The position numbers and the translations under genes were made by a program. The notes under the pieces are model-generated. The model did not search any database. It was not told where the DNA came from and saw only the letters and a list, made by a program, of their open reading frames with translations. 64,000 nt of DNA from Pseudomonas sp. GD04091 (GTDB lineage Bacteria; Pseudomonadota; Gammaproteobacteria; Pseudomonadales; Pseudomonadaceae). Positions 62,501-64,000 of the stretch are shown here, one piece after another. The DNA lies in contig NZ_JAOEBG010000003.1 of assembly GCF_029836165.1 (NCBI RefSeq), forward strand, positions 124,001 to 188,000. The letters are read 5' to 3'. Within the stretch, counting starts at the first letter, position 1; every line of letters begins with the position of its first letter.

Positions 62501-63874
62501 CAGGGACAGCTGAGTACTCGCAGCCTGTATGACCGCAGCGGGCGCCTCAGGGCTCGACTTCGTCATCCCGGTACATTGCCCGAAAACCTGCCGGCCGAAG
62601 CGCAGCAGCGCTTCGAAATGGATGATGCGGACAACCTGAGCAGCCGTCATGTGCAACGCCCCGGGACGCAGTACCTGCAGACACTGCAGCATGACCGGAC
62701 CGGCCGCATCCGTGCACGGCAGGACAGCCCGACGGGCCAGCGTGAAACGTTCGCCTATGATGCCGCCGCCAACCTTCTTGACCCATCCCTTGCTGGCGTC
62801 GGCCTGGTTCGACACAACCGGCTGATCACCTACGAGGACAAACGCTACCGCTATGACGGCTTTGGCCGCCTGGTGGAGAAACGCAGCCGCAGGCGAGGCA
62901 CGCAGTTGTTCGAATACGATGCCGATCACCGATTGGTCCGAATCCACAACCTGCAGCCCGGACGCGAGCGAATCGTCGAGATGCGTTACGACCCACTGGG
63001 GCGTCGTACCGCAAAGCAGGTCTCGACAGCTGATGGGCAGGTCCTGTGCAGCACACGCTTCAGCTGGGACGGGCTGCGATTGCTGACGGAGCAGCGCAAT
63101 AGCCTGCACACACTGTACCTGTACGGGGACGACGAGCATGAGCCGTTGGCCCGGGTGGACGGCCAGGGGCCGAGCCAGCAGCTGAGCTATTACCACAACG
63201 ACCTCATCGGCATGCCCGAGGAGCTGACCGACGAACAAGGGGAGTCGCTGTGGACCGCGCGCCACCTGACCTGGGGGGGGACCTGGCAGGAACAACGGGT
63301 GGGCAGCCTGCTGGAGGAGCAGAACCTGCGGTACCAGGGGCAGTACCTGGATCGCGAAACGGGCTTGCACTACAACCTGTTCCGTTTCTACGATCCCGAT
63401 GTCGGTCGTTTCACCCAACCCGACCCCATCGGCCTGGCAGGTGGGCTCAATCTCTACCAATATGCGCCAACCCCTTTCACGTGGATCGACCCCTGGGGGT
63501 TGCTCAAGGAAGGTGAAACCGCCGGCTACGGCGCCAAGGCGCATCGCGGTGACGGGCTCGAAGCCCATGAACTGATGCGCAACAAGTACCTTCAGGACAT
63601 CGGCCTGGCGCCGAAGAAACGGCGCATGCGAGGCAACCCCTCCATCGCCCTGAGCCCGAAGAACCATGACGCGGTTCACCTGGAAGAAAACCGCCTGCGC
63701 AAGCAGCTTGGCCTCAAGCCCAACCAGATGCTCAAGAGCGGCAGGGCAGAAATCCGGCTGATGTCGCAAGCCATCTACAACTCGCTGGTGGTCAAAGGCA
63801 AGATCACCCAGCAACAGCTCAGAACAGCGCGGCGCTCCGCCATCAAGTTCGCCAAAAGCAAAGGGTGCTATTGA
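59501..63874 (+). CDS. rhs: Rhs effector with prePAAR, PAAR and C-terminal toxin
   Basis: 1457 residues. Residues ~1-15 (SDALWAAREGDALMHT) form prePAAR; ~20-75 are membrane helices (GALATAAVAAALGLTVATGG, FVLGAVVGLVVGVVMAKTG); a PAAR region (VLINGHPACRSGDRSTCEAV) sits near 200; Rhs/YD repeats (Y-x-YD-xxG) run from ~320 to ~1260. The conserved end DPIGLAGGLNLYQYAPTPFT closes with DPWGL at 1330-1334, where Rhs proteins self-cleave. The last ~123 residues are the toxin, with EAHELMRNKYLQDIG, NPSIALSPKNHDAVH and basic helices: a possible HNH-like nuclease, not proven. Confidence 0.93.
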   Translation: MSDALWAAREGDALMHTSLMADIVGGVLEVAANIAIGALATAAVAAALGLTVATGGLGCFVLGAVVGLVVGVVMAKTGADTGLSRLCEGIGNFLFPPSVQANIASGSPNTKTNGKRAARAAGVVTAPSAPAPGGAGGAQAEEADETFLDMAKGFFSQMWRPTVASPAPNTQEAPDDKVLCTKHPPMPPQYLAEGSSKVLINGHPACRSGDRSTCEAVIVDGGLVSDNVRIGGEPIVVREIRSGKTPGIGLAITALMLLRGRGGKFYSKFGCMLIGGVSNVITGQVTGALTRAIAGSPNPVHAPTGAKILCAEDDLDFSVQAMLPMDWQRYYNSHDERVDGLFGAGWSVPYEVRVRIESTAEHGERLLLTDEQARVVDMGPIAPGDAVFSVGEGLSVRRALNGELLTESREGQYRLFQPTPGQPDILRLSQLGDRNDNRIHLDYDEQGRLLRLRDTFDLVRIRLHYSPEWPQRVSLLEREDTDGSLRRLASYGYDSQGDLAQVFDGDGRPVRSFAYDPARRMVEHRTRSGLRCFYEWARHADGWRVSRHWTDAGDSYDFTYDVAAGITQVTDSLGRTSVRHWNSQYQITAFTDALGQTWRFEWNDERQLLAASDPRGADWQYFYDESGNLAETIDPLGRKESTVWLEHWSLPRSHTDPAGNHWTFAYDPRGNCIRETDPLGQHTRYHHDAHGNPVEITDAAGRSRKLRWNDLGLLIGQTDCSGYTTRFSYDARGHLDTLVDAQGERTEYRHDASGRLVGLVLPDGRREECLLDANGLLIRHVDSAGHVTQYQRNKRGQLERHIDPLGREVTYHYDPLGRLLALRNENGETSGYEWDDGDRLVVERNVDASAREYQYDGQDNLTHVTFIPTPGSQDTPILHHMTYDLGGRLLARHTPSGRTDYRHDPLDQLLAIRFTDVQGHSEQLDFTYDALGQLREERGPNGTLQHLYDPLGNVERTRLADGRWLNRLYYGSGHLHQLNLDGRVVCDFQRDRLHRETLRTQGQLSTRSLYDRSGRLRARLRHPGTLPENLPAEAQQRFEMDDADNLSSRHVQRPGTQYLQTLQHDRTGRIRARQDSPTGQRETFAYDAAANLLDPSLAGVGLVRHNRLITYEDKRYRYDGFGRLVEKRSRRRGTQLFEYDADHRLVRIHNLQPGRERIVEMRYDPLGRRTAKQVSTADGQVLCSTRFSWDGLRLLTEQRNSLHTLYLYGDDEHEPLARVDGQGPSQQLSYYHNDLIGMPEELTDEQGESLWTARHLTWGGTWQEQRVGSLLEEQNLRYQGQYLDRETGLHYNLFRFYDPDVGRFTQPDPIGLAGGLNLYQYAPTPFTWIDPWGLLKEGETAGYGAKAHRGDGLEAHELMRNKYLQDIGLAPKKRRMRGNPSIALSPKNHDAVHLEENRLRKQLGLKPNQMLKSGRAEIRLMSQAIYNSLVVKGKITQQQLRTARRSAIKFAKSKGCY

Positions 63875-63876
63875 CC

Positions 63877-64000
63877 ATGAACTCGCAAAAGATCGTGCTT
63901 TCCGACCAGGATCACGGGCTCGGCCAGATCGGCGGCAGCGCCCGCCTCAACGATATCTCGCTGTGGCCGTCGAGCCCGGACACGGGTGAGCCGATGACCC
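63877..64000 (+). CDS. Partial gene, probable Rhs immunity protein
   Basis: ATG 63877 lies 2 nt after the rhs stop; 41 codons are visible (MNSQKIVLSDQDHGLGQIGG, SARLNDISLWPSSPDTGEPM) and the frame is open to the window end. The 'IGG....L....WP......GEPM' spacing recalls the YwqG/DUF1963 start, a known immunity-like family. Position right after an Rhs toxin supports immunity. No signal peptide, so a cytoplasmic partner. Confidence 0.6.
   Translation, partial: MNSQKIVLSDQDHGLGQIGGSARLNDISLWPSSPDTGEPMT

Noticed and set aside
1..64000. CRISPR array
   Set aside because: No regularly spaced direct repeats of 25-40 bp; the repeats present are palindromic REP units.
1..64000. Insertion sequences with transposase
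   Set aside because: No transposase frame or terminal inverted repeat pair with target duplication was recognised; the mobile signals are integrase-based or REP.

Overview
The window is GC-rich DNA of a fluorescent-type Pseudomonas, most likely from the P. putida group. The evidence is the codon usage, the REP/REPIN repeats built on GTAGGAGCGGCCTTG-type sequence, and the gene families present. Three blocks can be told apart.

(1) 1 to about 18,160: the right part of a P2-like prophage. Tail genes run in P2 order: sheath FI, tube FII, E with the E+E' -1 frameshift, tape measure T, U, D. A lysogeny switch follows, with a leftward CI-type repressor plus a lipoprotein gene, and a rightward Cro/gp16-like gene, a CII/YmfL-like gene and an Ogr-like zinc finger. 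Next come a large toprim primase-helicase, a run of small tightly overlapping genes, a C5 cytosine methyltransferase with an unusual four-copy repeat in its variable region, and a tyrosine integrase. The prophage ends at the 3' half of a tRNA-Thr(UGU), its attachment site. Three small prophage genes are each preceded by the same stem-loop/RBS cassette, with compensatory changes in the stems. This is the most unusual nucleic-acid feature in the window.

(2) 18,162 to about 24,120: a second, smaller island in the same tRNA-Thr hotspot. It opens with a P4-type integrase and contains decayed DNA (including a fragment of an ICE-type recombinase), large perfect palindromes, a winged-helix-like protein with its own candidate operator, a YjzC-like small protein and a possible nuclease related to pPIWI-associated families. 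A degraded copy of the tRNA end and a terminator mark its far edge.

(3) About 24,120 to 64,000: chromosomal DNA. It carries a copper nitrite reductase (nirK) with a candidate Anr/Dnr box, an outer-membrane beta-barrel protein, a hicAB toxin-antitoxin pair and a probable uncharacterised effector/immunity pair. The rest is a complete type VI secretion system in two divergent operons. The leftward operon is fha-tssJKLM-tagF-pppA-ppkA-tagTSRQ, which combines the membrane complex with the full threonine-phosphorylation control pathway. The rightward operon is tssA-tssBC-hcp-tae4-immunity-tssEFGH-vgrG-eag-rhs, which combines sheath, tube, baseplate, ClpV, spike and cargo. The last complete gene is an Rhs toxin with prePAAR/PAAR, Rhs shell and a short C-terminal toxin. 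Its likely immunity gene runs off the end of the window.
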